Source: Malassezia japonica
Lineage: Eukaryota; Basidiomycota; Malasseziomycetes; Malasseziales; Malasseziaceae
Direction of reading: 5' to 3'
NCBI RefSeq assembly: GCF_029542785.1
Contig: NC_083376.1
Coordinates: forward strand, 372,001-436,000
Length of the DNA: 64,000 nucleotides
In this document: piece after piece, positions 39,037 through 49,428 of the stretch
Layout of the letters: each line of letters opens with the position of its first letter
Position numbering within the stretch: the stretch's first letter is position 1
Position numbers and translations under genes: made by a program
The notes under the pieces: generated by a model
Databases searched by the model: none
What the model saw: the letters and a program-made list of their open reading frames with translations, nothing else
Told to the model about the DNA's origin: nothing

Positions 39037-39042
39037 CACGTG
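39037..39042. promoter_or_regulatory. CACGTG box between kinesin and RPT5
   Basis: The sequence GGTCACGTGAG lies in the 91-bp divergent gap between starts 38992 and 39084. Confidence 0.4.
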
Positions 39043-39083
39043 AGTGATCGAGCGCGCTCTGGCCGCGTCGTCCCCTTGCCACG

Positions 39084-40349
39084 ATGAGTGCGGCGGATAC
39101 GCTGGAGGATTTGCCGCAGGATGTCCGCGACGCGCCTGTGCAAGAGGTGCAGATGCGGACGCGGCTCCTGGAAAATGAGCTCAAGGTGATGAAGTCGGAG
39201 CATATGCGGCTGCTGCACGAGCAGACCGTCATGAAAGAGCGCATCAAGGACAATGCGGAAAAGATCTCGCAGAACAAAGTGCTGCCCTATCTTGTGGGAA
39301 ATGTGGTCGAGGTTCTGGACATTGATCCTGATATCGACGAGGACTCAGAGGAAGGGGCGAATGTCGACCTGACGCAGCGCAAAGGCAAGTGCGCCGTGAT
39401 CAAGACGTCGACACGGCAGACCATCTTTTTGCCGCTGATCGGTCTTGTGCCTGCGGACGAGCTGCGCCCGGGCGACTTGATCGGTGTGAACAAGGACTCG
39501 TACCTGATCCTCGACAAGCTTCCCGCAGAGTACGACTCGCGCGTCAAGGCGATGGAGGTCGACGAGCGCCCGACCGAGACCTATACCGACATTGGTGGTC
39601 TCGACAAGCAGATTGAGGAGCTTGTCGAGGCGATCGTCTTGCCGATGCAGCAGGAGCAGAAATTCAAAAACCTCGGCATCAAGCCGCCAAAGGGTGCGCT
39701 GATGTACGGGCCACCGGGTACCGGCAAGACGCTCCTGGCGCGTGCGTGTGCGGCACAGACGAATGCGTGCTACCTGAAGCTTGCGGGGCCGTCGCTCGTG
39801 CAAATGTTTATCGGTGACGGCGCCAAGCTCGTGCGCGACGCTTTTGAGCTCGCCAAGGAAAAGGCGCCGGCGATCATCTTTATCGACGAGCTGGACGCGA
39901 TCGGCACGAAGCGCTTCGACTCGGACAAGTCGGGCGACCGCGAGGTGCAGCGCACCATGCTTGAGCTACTCAACCAGCTCGACGGCTTCTCGAGCGACGA
40001 GCGCATCAAGGTGATTGCGGCGACAAACCGTATCGATATCCTGGACCCCGCCTTGCTGCGCTCGGGACGCCTCGACCGCAAGATCGAGTTTCCGCTCCCG
40101 AACGAAGAGGCGCGTGCGCGCATCATGGAGATCCACTCGCGCAAAATGGCCGTCGGACCCGACGTCAACTTTGAGGAACTCGCGCGGTCTACGGACGAGA
40201 TGAACGGCGCACAGCTCAAGGCGGTGTGCGTCGAGGCGGGTATGATTGCCCTGCGCGAGGGCGCCACCGAGCTCGACCACGAGCACTTCTTGGGCGGCAT
40301 CCTCGAGGTGCAGGCGCTGAAAAAGTCGGACCACTTTTACTACGCGTAG
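39084..40349 (+). CDS. RPT5: 26S proteasome regulatory ATPase Rpt5
   Basis: This is a 421-residue AAA ATPase. It has an N-terminal coiled coil ([19 protein letters not shown]), an OB domain, Walker A GPPGTGKT (near 208), Walker [10 protein letters not shown] (near 265), and arginine-finger region [16 protein letters not shown]. The C-terminus ends FYYA, a HbYX motif that docks into the 20S alpha-ring pocket and opens the gate. It is one of six ATPases of the 19S base. There is no intron. Its stop abuts the stop of the convergent DUF202 gene with no base between. Confidence 0.97.
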   Translation: MSAADTLEDLPQDVRDAPVQEVQMRTRLLENELKVMKSEHMRLLHEQTVMKERIKDNAEKISQNKVLPYLVGNVVEVLDIDPDIDEDSEEGANVDLTQRKGKCAVIKTSTRQTIFLPLIGLVPADELRPGDLIGVNKDSYLILDKLPAEYDSRVKAMEVDERPTETYTDIGGLDKQIEELVEAIVLPMQQEQKFKNLGIKPPKGALMYGPPGTGKTLLARACAAQTNACYLKLAGPSLVQMFIGDGAKLVRDAFELAKEKAPAIIFIDELDAIGTKRFDSDKSGDREVQRTMLELLNQLDGFSSDERIKVIAATNRIDILDPALLRSGRLDRKIEFPLPNEEARARIMEIHSRKMAVGPDVNFEELARSTDEMNGAQLKAVCVEAGMIALREGATELDHEHFLGGILEVQALKKSDHFYYA

Positions 40350-41046
40350 TTACACTTCGCGCTGTACCAGCATCAGCAGTGCCGTAGCCATGACCATCAG
40401 ACCAATGACACACGAGAGGATCGTGACCATGGGGTGCGTATGCCCTTCGCACTCGTCCAGGTAGGTATGCTCCGCCTCCAGCTGCCGGATGCACGCATAG
40501 TAGTCGTGGGTCGAGACGACAAACGAGAGCAGCGCCAGCGCGAGGTAGATCGCGCCGAGCGCCGTGTCCTGGTGCAGCAGTCCTTTGTCACTGAGCTTGG
40601 TCATGTGCACCGAGGGATCAACAGCAGGCAGCGTATACGGCGCCTGGCTGCGGCGTGTGGGGTGCGAGAGCATCGCGCGCAGCGTCTCGATCTGCTGCGG
40701 CTGCTCTTTCTCATCCTGGAGCTGCAGCTGGAGAAACATGGCGCTCGCGAGAATCGACATGTACGTAAAGAACTTGACCCACGACATGTAGTTGCGCTCG
40801 CGCACTGAGTCAGCTGGGCGACGTACTGCAAAAATCGCGCGCGGCCTCGCCAGGCACCTCGGGGGACTTGAATCCGAACCAGTTGGCGCGCGTCAAGCGC
40901 GAGCGCTGCGACCGGCGCACCGCGTAGAGCTCGTCATCGTTCTGCCCGTGGGGCACCGCGATGTGCGAGCGGTCCGCGTCGCGGATGCGGTCCTCGAGCG
41001 ACTGCCACGGCATCGGCCCCGCGTCGCGCCGCTCCAGATCGGGCAT
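40350..41046 (-). CDS. DUF202 domain membrane protein
   Basis: Two exons (41046-40827 and 40804-40350, 22-nt intron) give 224 residues. The soluble N-terminus has RRSQRSRLTRANWFGF. The DUF202-like part starts MRERNYMSWVKFFTYMSILA and has three predicted membrane spans (the third HPMVTILSCVIGLMVMATA). DUF202 domains occur in Vtc1 and YidH-like proteins. The intron splits the Met codon of MRERNY (A|TG). An alternative shorter protein could start at that ATG genomically, but there an intron acceptor precedes it. The function is unknown. Confidence 0.72.
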
Positions 41047-41141
41047 GGTGGGCCAATCAGGGTCCCGGGCAGGGTCCGTGCCACGCCCTGTCGTATTGGG
41101 GTGTTTATGTACACAATGATTCTAAACCTATCATACAAGAA

Positions 41142-41233
41142 CCAGCCATAGCTCAGTTGGAAGAGCGAAGGTTTGTAATTGGTTACCGGTCTCAGACCAC
41201 CTTAGGTCCCGTGTTCGAATCACGGTGGCTGGA
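41142..41233 (+). tRNA. tRNA-Tyr (anticodon GTA) with 19-nt intron
   Basis: The acceptor stem CCAGCCA pairs with TGGCTGG, with discriminator A at 41233. The D arm is GCTC/GAGC, the anticodon stem AAGGT/ACCTT (41168-41172 with 41199-41203), and the T arm CCGTG-TTCGAAT-CACGG. Anticodon GTA is at 41175-41177. The intron 41179-41197 follows base 37 and contains TTAC, which can pair with GTAA of the anticodon loop, as in other pre-tRNA-Tyr. The C1-G72 pair is the eukaryotic Tyr identity element. The mature length is 73 nt before CCA addition. Confidence 0.95.
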
Positions 41234-41237
41234 TTCC

Positions 41238-41243
41238 TTTTTT
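41238..41243 (+). terminator. RNA polymerase III oligo-T terminator
   Basis: Six T residues start 5 bases after the tRNA 3' end. Confidence 0.8.
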
Positions 41244-41309
41244 GCTCCGCTCCCATTTTATGTGGAGGTCTTGGCAAAAAATGAGGCCGATTTTGTATTT
41301 TGGTCAGAA

Positions 41310-42935
41310 TTAATCCAGAGCATATTCACCTACGGCAAACTGGGGGGCAGGGTAGTACTTGCTGCGGATCGGACGTCCGCGGAAGACGTGCTGGTCGAGA
41401 GCACGTACGGTACGGTACGCTCCTGCCATGCCGGTGAACTGCACAAGGGCGCGTACGCCAGAGGACGTGGGGTGCAGCACCACCCGGTCGACATAGCCAT
41501 GCTCTTCACATAGTTGGGCTGCGTAAGGGCAGTGAGATACGTACCGATTTCCTGGGGGGTATCGCGGGTAATGTCCGCCTCCGTGTCCAGGACGTGGTCA
41601 AGGACAATCACCTCGCTTGGCTCGCCAAATTGCGCACGAGCCTGCGCATGGGCCTCGTCGGGATTGCGATTCACAATCGTGCCGCGCGCCGCACCTCGCT
41701 TGGTCGCACGGGCTTCGAGGGGGCGGACCATGCCTTTGTTGCCGTCGGCACCGAGACCTTCGCCTTGCTTGTACCCGTACCGCTCCATGAGGCGCTCGGC
41801 AAACTTGGTCGGATCCGGGGTATGGTCGTCAGGCGGAGGGGGGCGGTACGGCGCAGGTACGGCGCGCTTGGGCTGCGAAAACGCGGCCGCAATAGCTGCG
41901 GCAGCTTGCTTCTTCTTGTCCAGCACATTGGGGGTTGGCGCGTCGGTCATGCTGGGTGGGCGGGGCGGTGGGGGGCCTGGCGGAGCGAGGCGGTTCGGCG
42001 GCACAGGCGGAGGGCCGGGTGGCGGGGGGCCTGGTGCATGCGGCACGGGCGGAGGGCCGAGAGGCGCGCCCACAGCGTCGTCCACGTCCACCATCGGTAT
42101 ACTTGACGAAGGCACTCCATACGACGGCGGCGGCGCAAACTTTCGCAAGCGCTCAGGACGCTCGTCCTCCTCGTCCTCATGCGCCCACTGCTGCCACTCA
42201 CTACGCCGCCGCCGGCGATCCTTGACCAATGCAATATATACCGCGTACTCGTTGGGGATGGCAGGGTCGTAGTCCGCATCCAAGTTCATCGACAGTGTGA
42301 CAGGCGATACGGCGGGCCTTTGCTTGCGTTTCTAGGTCAGTCGCAGTACGTACGCGTTTCGGATGCGATGCATAGTACCCATTCACATCGTCGTCGACGT
42401 TCTGTGTCTGCCACGGCGCATCCCCCCGTGCCTCGGCGTCGGCGATGGACCGCGCACGGTCCTTTTCGAGCTCTGCATCTGCAAGGCGCATCGGCGGTGC
42501 GGGAATCCGCTCCGGCGCACCGTCAGTCCTTGCAAGCATCGGTGTCGGCGCCGATGGCTCGTGTGCGGCGGCGTGGAGATCGGTGCGAGGTGGTGCATGG
42601 ACCGTTTTTGTGCGCGGCATCCCGCCCGGCGGCGGCGTACCCTCTGCGTGCTCCTCTGAGAATGACGGCAAGAGGTGCACCGCGCTCGGTGCGGCCTTGG
42701 GCCGCTCTGCGGTCTTTTTGCGCGGCGCAAAACGCAGCGCGGTCGACCATTGTGGAGTGCGTGCAGCGGGTCTTGGCAGATCGGGCGCCTGCTCCTGCTT
42801 TTTCTCGGCGTCGTGCGTTTCGGTTGGACTTGCCTCCTCCCCCTGCTCCTCTCTCTTTTCCTCCCTGTCATCCCTTTTCTCCCTCTGCTCCCCCTCGTCT
42901 ACGATCGGAGTAAAGATGCCTGCATACAGCGACAT
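41310..42935 (-). CDS. SPF45: Splicing factor 45 (SPF45/RBM17)
   Basis: Exons 42935-42354, 42331-41545 and 41518-41310 (introns 22 and 26 nt) give 525 residues. The start MSLYAGIFTPIVDEG matches the conserved MSLY opening of SPF45. Later come ADYDPAIPNEYAVYIA, a G-patch (FAERLMERYGYKQGEGLGA, near 373), and a C-terminal U2AF-homology RRM (PSEVIVLDHVL...CEEHGYVDRVVLHP...VRALVQF...YRTVRALDQHVFRGRPI). Its UHM binds ULM motifs of SF1/U2AF/SF3b during 3' splice-site choice. A Pro-rich segment lies mid-protein. The first 20 coding bases overlap those of MED4 on the other strand. Confidence 0.9.
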
Positions 42936-43768
42936 CCCCCGCCGTCGTGGTCGGGTGGAGGTCCCGATAACCGATCTCTTTCCACGACGCATGGAGACGT
43001 TGGAAAGTGCGCTGCGCGGCGTGCTGGCGTCGCTGCGTACGCACGCCGAGGGCCTCTTTGATGACCTTGCAGAGAATGCAGCGCTCGACCGCCAAGGCGG
43101 GAGCCGCGGCGCGAGCGTGCACACGCACCTCGCTGCGCTAGATAAGCTCGATGCCGAGCTCGGCGCGGTGCTCGGCATGGCCGCGACGCATCAGGCCAAC
43201 GAGGCCCGCATCGCCCCCCTCCTAAAAGAGATCCAAGCGCGTGATACCCTGCAGCGCACGAGCATTGCCAAGGTCGCTTCGCTGCGTGCCGAGCTGCACG
43301 CGCTCGTGCTCGCCGCCGACGCGGAGCGCGACGAAATGCAGCATGCCGAGGACGGTACGTACTTCCACTAATTCAGACCCCCTCGACTACCACCGTGTGC
43401 TCGCATACGCACAGCGCCTTGCGCGCTATACCTCGGCGCCGCCCGGCTACCGTCTCGAGCCGCCCGAGGCGCCGGCCGCCGACGATGCCCCCCTGCACCT
43501 CGCGCCCGAGTACAACCAAAAAGCCGCGCGTGCGGCGGGATACTATGACCCTGCGATACCCCCCATGCCCCAGGAGCTTCCCTTTCCTTCGGACCGCCTC
43601 ATGCGCCAAGGCATTTTGTACGCGGACGCCGCGGGCGGCGTCCCGCCCCCCGAAGCGCCCGCGCCTGTACAAGAAACGATCGATGCGGCGCCCGCACCCG
43701 CGCCTGCGGCGCTCGATACGTTTGCCATGGACGACGAGGACGCCTTTGACCTCGACCTCAATCCGTAG
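42916..43768 (+). CDS. MED4: Mediator complex subunit 4
   Basis: Exons 42916-43354 and 43377-43768 (22-nt intron) give 276 residues. The N-terminal half is helical (ALRGVLASLRTHAEGLFDDL ... SIAKVASLRAELHALVLAAD). The MED4 signature follows at the exon join: DDPLDYHRVLAYAQRLARYT, SAPPGYR, and PFPSDRLMRQGILY. The tail is acidic (MDDEDAFDLDLNP). MED4 is in the Mediator middle module. The ATG at 42916 lies inside the SPF45 reading frame; a second Met at 42991 (METLESALRG) would avoid the overlap but remove 25 residues. Confidence 0.88.
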
Positions 43769-43789
43769 CTCTCCCGATCGGGCCCCGTG

Positions 43790-43795
43790 CACGTG
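43790..43795. promoter_or_regulatory. CACGTG box upstream of DYRK kinase
   Basis: The sequence GTGCACGTGGAG lies just after the MED4 stop. Confidence 0.3.
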
Positions 43796-43934
43796 GAGGC
43801 ATGGGACCTGACCTAGTAGGCCCCCCAACATGCATGATGCATGCCAATGCGTCTGGGGTGAGATCGACATTGGGTTGCGGCACTGCGTCCACCTCCTCTT
43901 TGTCTGCCAAGGACGCGTGCGTGCGGGTGTGGAA

Positions 43935-46900
43935 ATGGATACCCGTAGCCATTACGAGGCGAGCGAGTCCGTGGCAGGTCCCCTGCCGACGACTGACGCC
44001 CTCGGCCTCGCCCCCGCCCTGACGCCGTCGGCATATAGCAGCTCCGTGCCCCGGTACGCCGATACGAGCGTGCCGAGTGCGCCGCAGACTCCGGCACATA
44101 CGCAGCTTACACCCCAACGCTCACCAGAATCGAATGCGCCGTCGCCGCGCGTGTACGATCGGACGGGCCAGGTGGGCATCGGCGAGCTGGCGACTCCCCG
44201 CTGGTTCCAACAAAGCGTACCTGGCGCGACCCAGCGCTCGCCACAGGCGGCCTCGCCGAGCCGCGCGCGCAACATACCCCCGGAATCGCTCCCGGGCACT
44301 GCGCAGCAGACCGCCGCACGCCACGCGCGCGCGATTTCCTACTCCATGACGCCGGGCCAGCCCCGCAGCGAGCCGCGGGCGTCGCTGCCGACCTTTGCCT
44401 CGATGCAGCAGCTGAGCGAGCTGGGCGTCGACGAGTCGTCGGACGCATTCTTTAGCAGGCCTCTGCAGGATACTTCCACCGCCTCGGCGCTGCCTACGCC
44501 AGGGCGGCGCGACGCGAGCGGGACGGGCCCTGCATCGCCACAAGCCCGCGCGCGCAACGCGCCGCTGGGCAGCATGCGCACGCCGGATACGCGCGCGGAC
44601 AAGGCACCGCAGCGCCGATCGAACCGCATCTCCTCGTCGTCGTTTGTGCCTGCGTTCCTGCGGGGAAACAGCGGCGACTCACAGAGCGCACGCAAGTTCC
44701 TGGGGCTCAGCTCGACAGACGTTCTGCGCAAGCTCGACGGGCTCAGCGTGTCGCCCCGCGGTCGCGACGTGCCGGAAAAGGAGGAGGGCGATCAGAGCAC
44801 ACAGTCGCTTCCCGCCCGCATGCTCTTTTCGTCGCCCAAGGACGGGAGCGACCCTTTTCGTGTGCACGACGCTGCGCGTGCGCCCAATGCGTCGAGCGCA
44901 GAGGGGAGCACGAGCACGCAGGGCCCAGGTGCCGCGCCGGACGTGCACCGGCCCACGCGTGCGAGCGTCCCGACGGTGCACAGTGTAGGAGCAGCGCCAA
45001 GTGTCGTGCCGAGTGCCGCGCCGAGCGCCGAGCCGAGCACCGCACCGAGCACCGAGGCGCCGAGCGCGCCGCCGAGCGAGCCCCACACGTCGTACGCGCC
45101 ATCGAGCGAGGCCCACACGTTGCACGCGCCGCTGAACGAGCCCCGCGCATCGCACCCACCCGCTCCTTTTCCTTCGGATGCGCCCTCATCTGGCGTGCCT
45201 GCTGCAGCCGATGTACCGCCCGCAGCTGCGCCCCTTTCTGCACCGCTCTCGTCGGCGCCGGATAGCCTCTCTCCCGTCGGCACGGCCGGCCACTCGGAAG
45301 AGGCGTTCCCCCCCCGCTCCCAGCTCGTCGACACGTCGCGATGGCCGCGGCTCGACTCGACGTATACCGACGCACGCCCCGATTCGGCCGTGCATGCGAC
45401 GGCCGTCGCACCAGACACGTCGGCGACTCTCCCTCGTTCTGCCGTGCACGCCACGGCGCCGCCCGAGCTCTCTGCGGACGAGCTCGGTGTGATTTCTGGC
45501 CCGACGCCTCGCGATACACGCCGCGACTCGCGTACCCTGCGCCGGAACCGCGCATCGATGCAGACAGAGCCCGGCGAGGAGGACGAGCCGAGCGGGAGCC
45601 TCGCTGGCCGCCTCTCGCGCCGCTCGCTCGTGGCGCTCGGCGCGCTGTTCAAGGCGAGCCCTCGGCGCTCGGACGATGCTCCGTCCGACACGCCTCCCAA
45701 GCCGCGCTCGCGCCTCTCGTTCCGGCGGCGGCGGCAGAGCATGCCGAGCAAGCCCGACGGACTTGACGCACCGGACGCCACGCCGGTGCAGTCGCCCCCC
45801 CCCACGCTCCCTCCGAAATCGACGCTGCGGCGGACCGAAGGCCAGGATAATGTGCCGCCCATGCGTCAGGAGCCGTCCGCGTACCACACTGCCAAAGCGC
45901 AAGGTAGTCGCATTCCCCGCGCATCCTCCATGATGCGCCTCCTCTCGCGCAAGACGCCGGTCGACGAGCCGCGGCAGACGCCGTCGCGCATTCCCCAGAG
46001 CACGTCGATGCAGTCGGTGCGCACGCAGGAGCACGAGCCGAGTCTCCCGTCGGCAAAGAGCACGCACAGCGTGCACCGTGCCGAAGGCGAGACGCCGCTC
46101 AAGGCGCTCGCTCGCGCCCGGCAGCGGCGCACGTCGCCGGTCAAAGAAGAGGCCGTCAAGGTGCGCACGCTCCGCAAAGGCCAAAATGCAGAGGCGGCCG
46201 ACGCGCTGCGCCGCCAGCGCGCCGCGGCCGCCAAGACGCAGGTCGAGCGCAAGACACCGTCCGAGCGCAAGCCTGTGCCGTCCCGCGAGGAGCCGCCGCT
46301 GCGCTGGAACGTGCGCAAGAGCGCAACGATGGCCGCGGCGCCAGCTGCGGCGGCCGCAGCGGCGGCGCCGGCCGCGGCGCCCGTGAGCCGCTCGCCGTCG
46401 GTGCGCTCCATGCCGCGCTCGACGAGCGTGCACTCGCGCCTCTCGTCGCGCACGGCCGTGCCCAGCGCGCCGTCGCCGATGAGCATGGCCGCGCTGCGTC
46501 TCGACGACGAAAAGAATGGCGACGCAGAGATGGAGCGCCACATTGCGCGTGTGCAGCAGCGCAAGCTCGCCGGCGGCGCGCGCCAGGACGAGCTCGACCA
46601 GCAGCTCGAGTTCCCCACGAGCGTCGCGCCGTCCAAGCGCTTGTCGCCGCGGCAGGCCGAAGTCATCTACGGCAACCACCTCTGTCCTTACGAAGTCCAA
46701 GAGCTGTACGAGTACGAGTCGATCTACTACGTTGGTTCTTTTGCACGACACAAGCACTATGCGACGCCGGATAAGCCGGATCGCAACTTTGGGTACGACG
46801 ACGAGCGCGGCGACTACGAGGTGAACCTGCGCGACCACCTCGCATTCCGCTACGAGATCGTCAAACTGCTGGGCCGCGGCTCGTTCGGGCAGGTCCTGCA

Positions 46901-47870
46901 GTGCAAGGACCACAAGACGGGCGAGCATGTGGCGATCAAACTCATCCGCAACAAGAAACGCTTCCACCATCAGGCGCTCGTCGAGGTGAAGATCATGGAG
47001 AGCCTGACCAAGTCGGATCTCGCGGGCGAGCACAACGTCGTGCACATGACCGACTCGTTCACCTTCCGCTCGCACCTGTGCGTCACGATGGAGCTGCTTA
47101 GTATCAATCTGTACGAGCTGATCAAGGCAAACAGCTTCGAGGGATTCTCGCTGCACTTGATCCGCCGCTTTGCGATGCAGACGCTCCAGTGCCTCGAGCT
47201 GATGCGCGCCGCACGCATCGTGCACTGCGATCTAAAGCCGGAAAACATCCTGCTCAAGCACCCGCGGCGCAGCGAGATCCGCGTGATCGACTATGGCTCG
47301 AGCTGCTACGAAAACGAAAAGGTGTATACGTACATCCAGTCGCGTTTCTACCGCTCGCCGGAAGTGATCCTCGGCATGGACTACAACATGGCGATCGACA
47401 TGTGGTCGCTCGGTTGCATCCTCGTCGAGCTGCACACGGGCTACCCCATCTTCCCGGGCGAGAACGAGCAGGACCAGTTGGCGTGCATGATGGAGGTCCT
47501 CGGCCTACCGGACCGGCACCTACTCGAAAAGAGCACGCGCCGCAAGCTGTTTTTCGACTCCACCGGCGCGCCGCGGCCCGTTGTCAACTCGCGGGGACAC
47601 AGGCGCAGGCCCAACAGCAAGACGCTGGCGTCTGCAGTGCGGTCGCGCGACGAACTGTTCCTCGACTTTATTGCGCAGTGCTTGGCATGGGACCCAGAAA
47701 AGCGGATTCGGGCAGACGCGGCATTGCAGCATCCATGGTTTACGCATCCGATCGATGCACAGGTATCCTCGGCCATTCCGCGCGCCCAGGCACCGCGGCG
47801 GCCGCGTGCGACCGATGCCAATGGCTCCCTTTTGCCGCGTGCATCACTGCCGCCGGCCGCTGCGACATAG
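43935..47870 (+). CDS. DYRK-family protein kinase (Pom1/DYRK2 type)
   Basis: This is a 1311-residue protein. About 900 residues of Ser/Pro/Ala-rich disordered sequence precede a NAPA-like module (LSPRQAEVIYGNHLCPYEVQ, ESIYYVG) and the DYRK-homology/kinase region: DHLAFRYEIVKLLGRGSFGQV (near 978), HCDLKPENILL (near 1095), activation loop YTYIQSRFYRSPEVILGMDY, and CMGC insert. The YxY autophosphorylation site and NAPA module place it with class-2 DYRKs such as Pom1, which control polarity and cell-cycle entry. The frame is also open from an ATG at 43830, adding a Cys-rich 35 residues with no conserved look. Confidence 0.87.
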   Translation: MDTRSHYEASESVAGPLPTTDALGLAPALTPSAYSSSVPRYADTSVPSAPQTPAHTQLTPQRSPESNAPSPRVYDRTGQVGIGELATPRWFQQSVPGATQRSPQAASPSRARNIPPESLPGTAQQTAARHARAISYSMTPGQPRSEPRASLPTFASMQQLSELGVDESSDAFFSRPLQDTSTASALPTPGRRDASGTGPASPQARARNAPLGSMRTPDTRADKAPQRRSNRISSSSFVPAFLRGNSGDSQSARKFLGLSSTDVLRKLDGLSVSPRGRDVPEKEEGDQSTQSLPARMLFSSPKDGSDPFRVHDAARAPNASSAEGSTSTQGPGAAPDVHRPTRASVPTVHSVGAAPSVVPSAAPSAEPSTAPSTEAPSAPPSEPHTSYAPSSEAHTLHAPLNEPRASHPPAPFPSDAPSSGVPAAADVPPAAAPLSAPLSSAPDSLSPVGTAGHSEEAFPPRSQLVDTSRWPRLDSTYTDARPDSAVHATAVAPDTSATLPRSAVHATAPPELSADELGVISGPTPRDTRRDSRTLRRNRASMQTEPGEEDEPSGSLAGRLSRRSLVALGALFKASPRRSDDAPSDTPPKPRSRLSFRRRRQSMPSKPDGLDAPDATPVQSPPPTLPPKSTLRRTEGQDNVPPMRQEPSAYHTAKAQGSRIPRASSMMRLLSRKTPVDEPRQTPSRIPQSTSMQSVRTQEHEPSLPSAKSTHSVHRAEGETPLKALARARQRRTSPVKEEAVKVRTLRKGQNAEAADALRRQRAAAAKTQVERKTPSERKPVPSREEPPLRWNVRKSATMAAAPAAAAAAAAPAAAPVSRSPSVRSMPRSTSVHSRLSSRTAVPSAPSPMSMAALRLDDEKNGDAEMERHIARVQQRKLAGGARQDELDQQLEFPTSVAPSKRLSPRQAEVIYGNHLCPYEVQELYEYESIYYVGSFARHKHYATPDKPDRNFGYDDERGDYEVNLRDHLAFRYEIVKLLGRGSFGQVLQCKDHKTGEHVAIKLIRNKKRFHHQALVEVKIMESLTKSDLAGEHNVVHMTDSFTFRSHLCVTMELLSINLYELIKANSFEGFSLHLIRRFAMQTLQCLELMRAARIVHCDLKPENILLKHPRRSEIRVIDYGSSCYENEKVYTYIQSRFYRSPEVILGMDYNMAIDMWSLGCILVELHTGYPIFPGENEQDQLACMMEVLGLPDRHLLEKSTRRKLFFDSTGAPRPVVNSRGHRRRPNSKTLASAVRSRDELFLDFIAQCLAWDPEKRIRADAALQHPWFTHPIDAQVSSAIPRAQAPRRPRATDANGSLLPRASLPPAAAT

Positions 47871-48204
47871 GTCTTGTAGCAGAATCGCGTATTGCTATGG
47901 CTCGGGCTTCAAGGACACGCAGGGTCGGGAGCAGAACAGATGGTTTTCATGCTCAGGACACTTCTCTTTCCGTCGTCCCTCCACCTTATACTTCACACTC
48001 AGCTGCACTATGAGACACATTCGTTGGCTCGGACTGCATAGCTCTGGGAGAGGGTAGCTGGTGCTCGGATTCCTTGAGCGGGCAGATAGTTGGTACTAGC
48101 AAGATGTAGGTGCCAGCTAGGTTTCAATATATACCTTTTCCGAGAGATGAACAGTGTTGATTTTGGTTTACGCATCCGCTCAGGGCGTCCATCCTTCCAT
48201 GCAA
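47871..48204. other. Gene-free stretch between DYRK gene and the island arm
   Basis: About 330 bp. I see no gene; open frames have no recognisable content. Confidence 0.6.
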
Positions 48205-48627
48205 CACCCTTGCATGCATGACCAGCTATGCTGGCATACTGGGGCCAGCGATGAAATAAAGTTATCACCACATATATCATCGCGGAACCACACGCCACGG
48301 TCAGTCGCCACGTGGGCAGTATTGAGATGAGACTCTGACACAGTCAGGAGGGATTGTGCAGCAGAGGCGCGCGTGCCGGAAAATTTCAAAACTGAATAGC
48401 CGGATATGGAACTGCTTGTGGCTGTGCTCAGGGGAATGCTACTGCTGTGTTGTTTTTCTACTGTCTTTACTAGGCCCTTGTATACTGGCCAAGTACCTGC
48501 CTGGCAATGCTACGGTCTCCCGAACTCGAATTGTGGATCGCCAACGCTCTGAAAAGTTTACGATTGGTATGAAACAGTGAGATTCAGGAAAATAGTGGCG
48601 CAACCTCGTTTTGGGATCCATGGTGTA
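48205..48627 (+). repeat. Left inverted repeat arm of the island
   Basis: About 423 bp that reads, on the + strand, like the reverse complement of 57655-58086. Shared landmarks are CACCCTTGCATGC at the outer end; CAGTCGCCACGTGGGCAGTA; AATAGCCGGATATGGAACT; CTGCCTGGCAATGCTACGGT; and TTTTGGGATCCATGGTGTA at the inner end. Identity looks to be about 80% by eye. Confidence 0.85.
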
Positions 48628-49428
48628 CCTATGGTGTACGCACGGGCCTCTAGCGACTCCTACGTGTCTATGGGGCTTGGTTCAGGCTCAAAGTGAACTG
48701 GGCTTAGCATGGTTGTCGCCATCTGACCTAGTGAACAGTGGGAGGGCGTGCAGAAGCGGGAGACATACAGAGACGACAGAGGGGCAGCGATCCCCAATCT
48801 GCTTTAGTCAAACATCAGCTGAGCTATCGTCGTCATGCATTGGAGACAGCGACGGGTTCTGTGGACCGACATGTAGCCTTTTGCCCTGTACACTAAGAAT
48901 TCAACGAGAAATGATGGATTCTTAGACATCAACAGTACTGTACAGTTGTGCTTTAACAGCTGGTCGGGTTAGCTACACCAACACAGCGAGAATGCATCCG
49001 TTGCTCTCACGTGTTGAGAAAGATATCATATGGAGATACCAAGCAAACCAGCAATGAAGCTGGCTCGAGTGCCATGTAAGAAACTTAATTCTTACAGGCG
49101 AGGTGATTTAGAGCCATAGATACTCCTGAGAGAGCTGTATATAGAAGTATGGACCCTTGTAGGCAGAGGGTACGGGAGACGAAGCCATACGCAGACCCAG
49201 AGTGGTGATACATGCAACCTCTCTGGACGAGCAGCTGTAACGCATGGCCACGACCTCAATCGATTAGTCATTAGGAATGGTACAGTACAAGATGCTTTAT
49301 TGCATAGGTGCATGTATTGTTACCACCTGCGACACCCACGATTGCACAGTACCCCATGTGAAATTGCGTCGTCAAGTTGACTGCACCGCCATAGCAAGCG
49401 CCTCATATAGTTCAACTAAAGCTGCTTG
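48628..49428. other. Gene-free stretch inside the island, left side
   Basis: About 800 bp of AT-richer DNA. A 104-codon frame (48611-48925) shows no conserved feature. I see no RNA gene. Confidence 0.5.
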
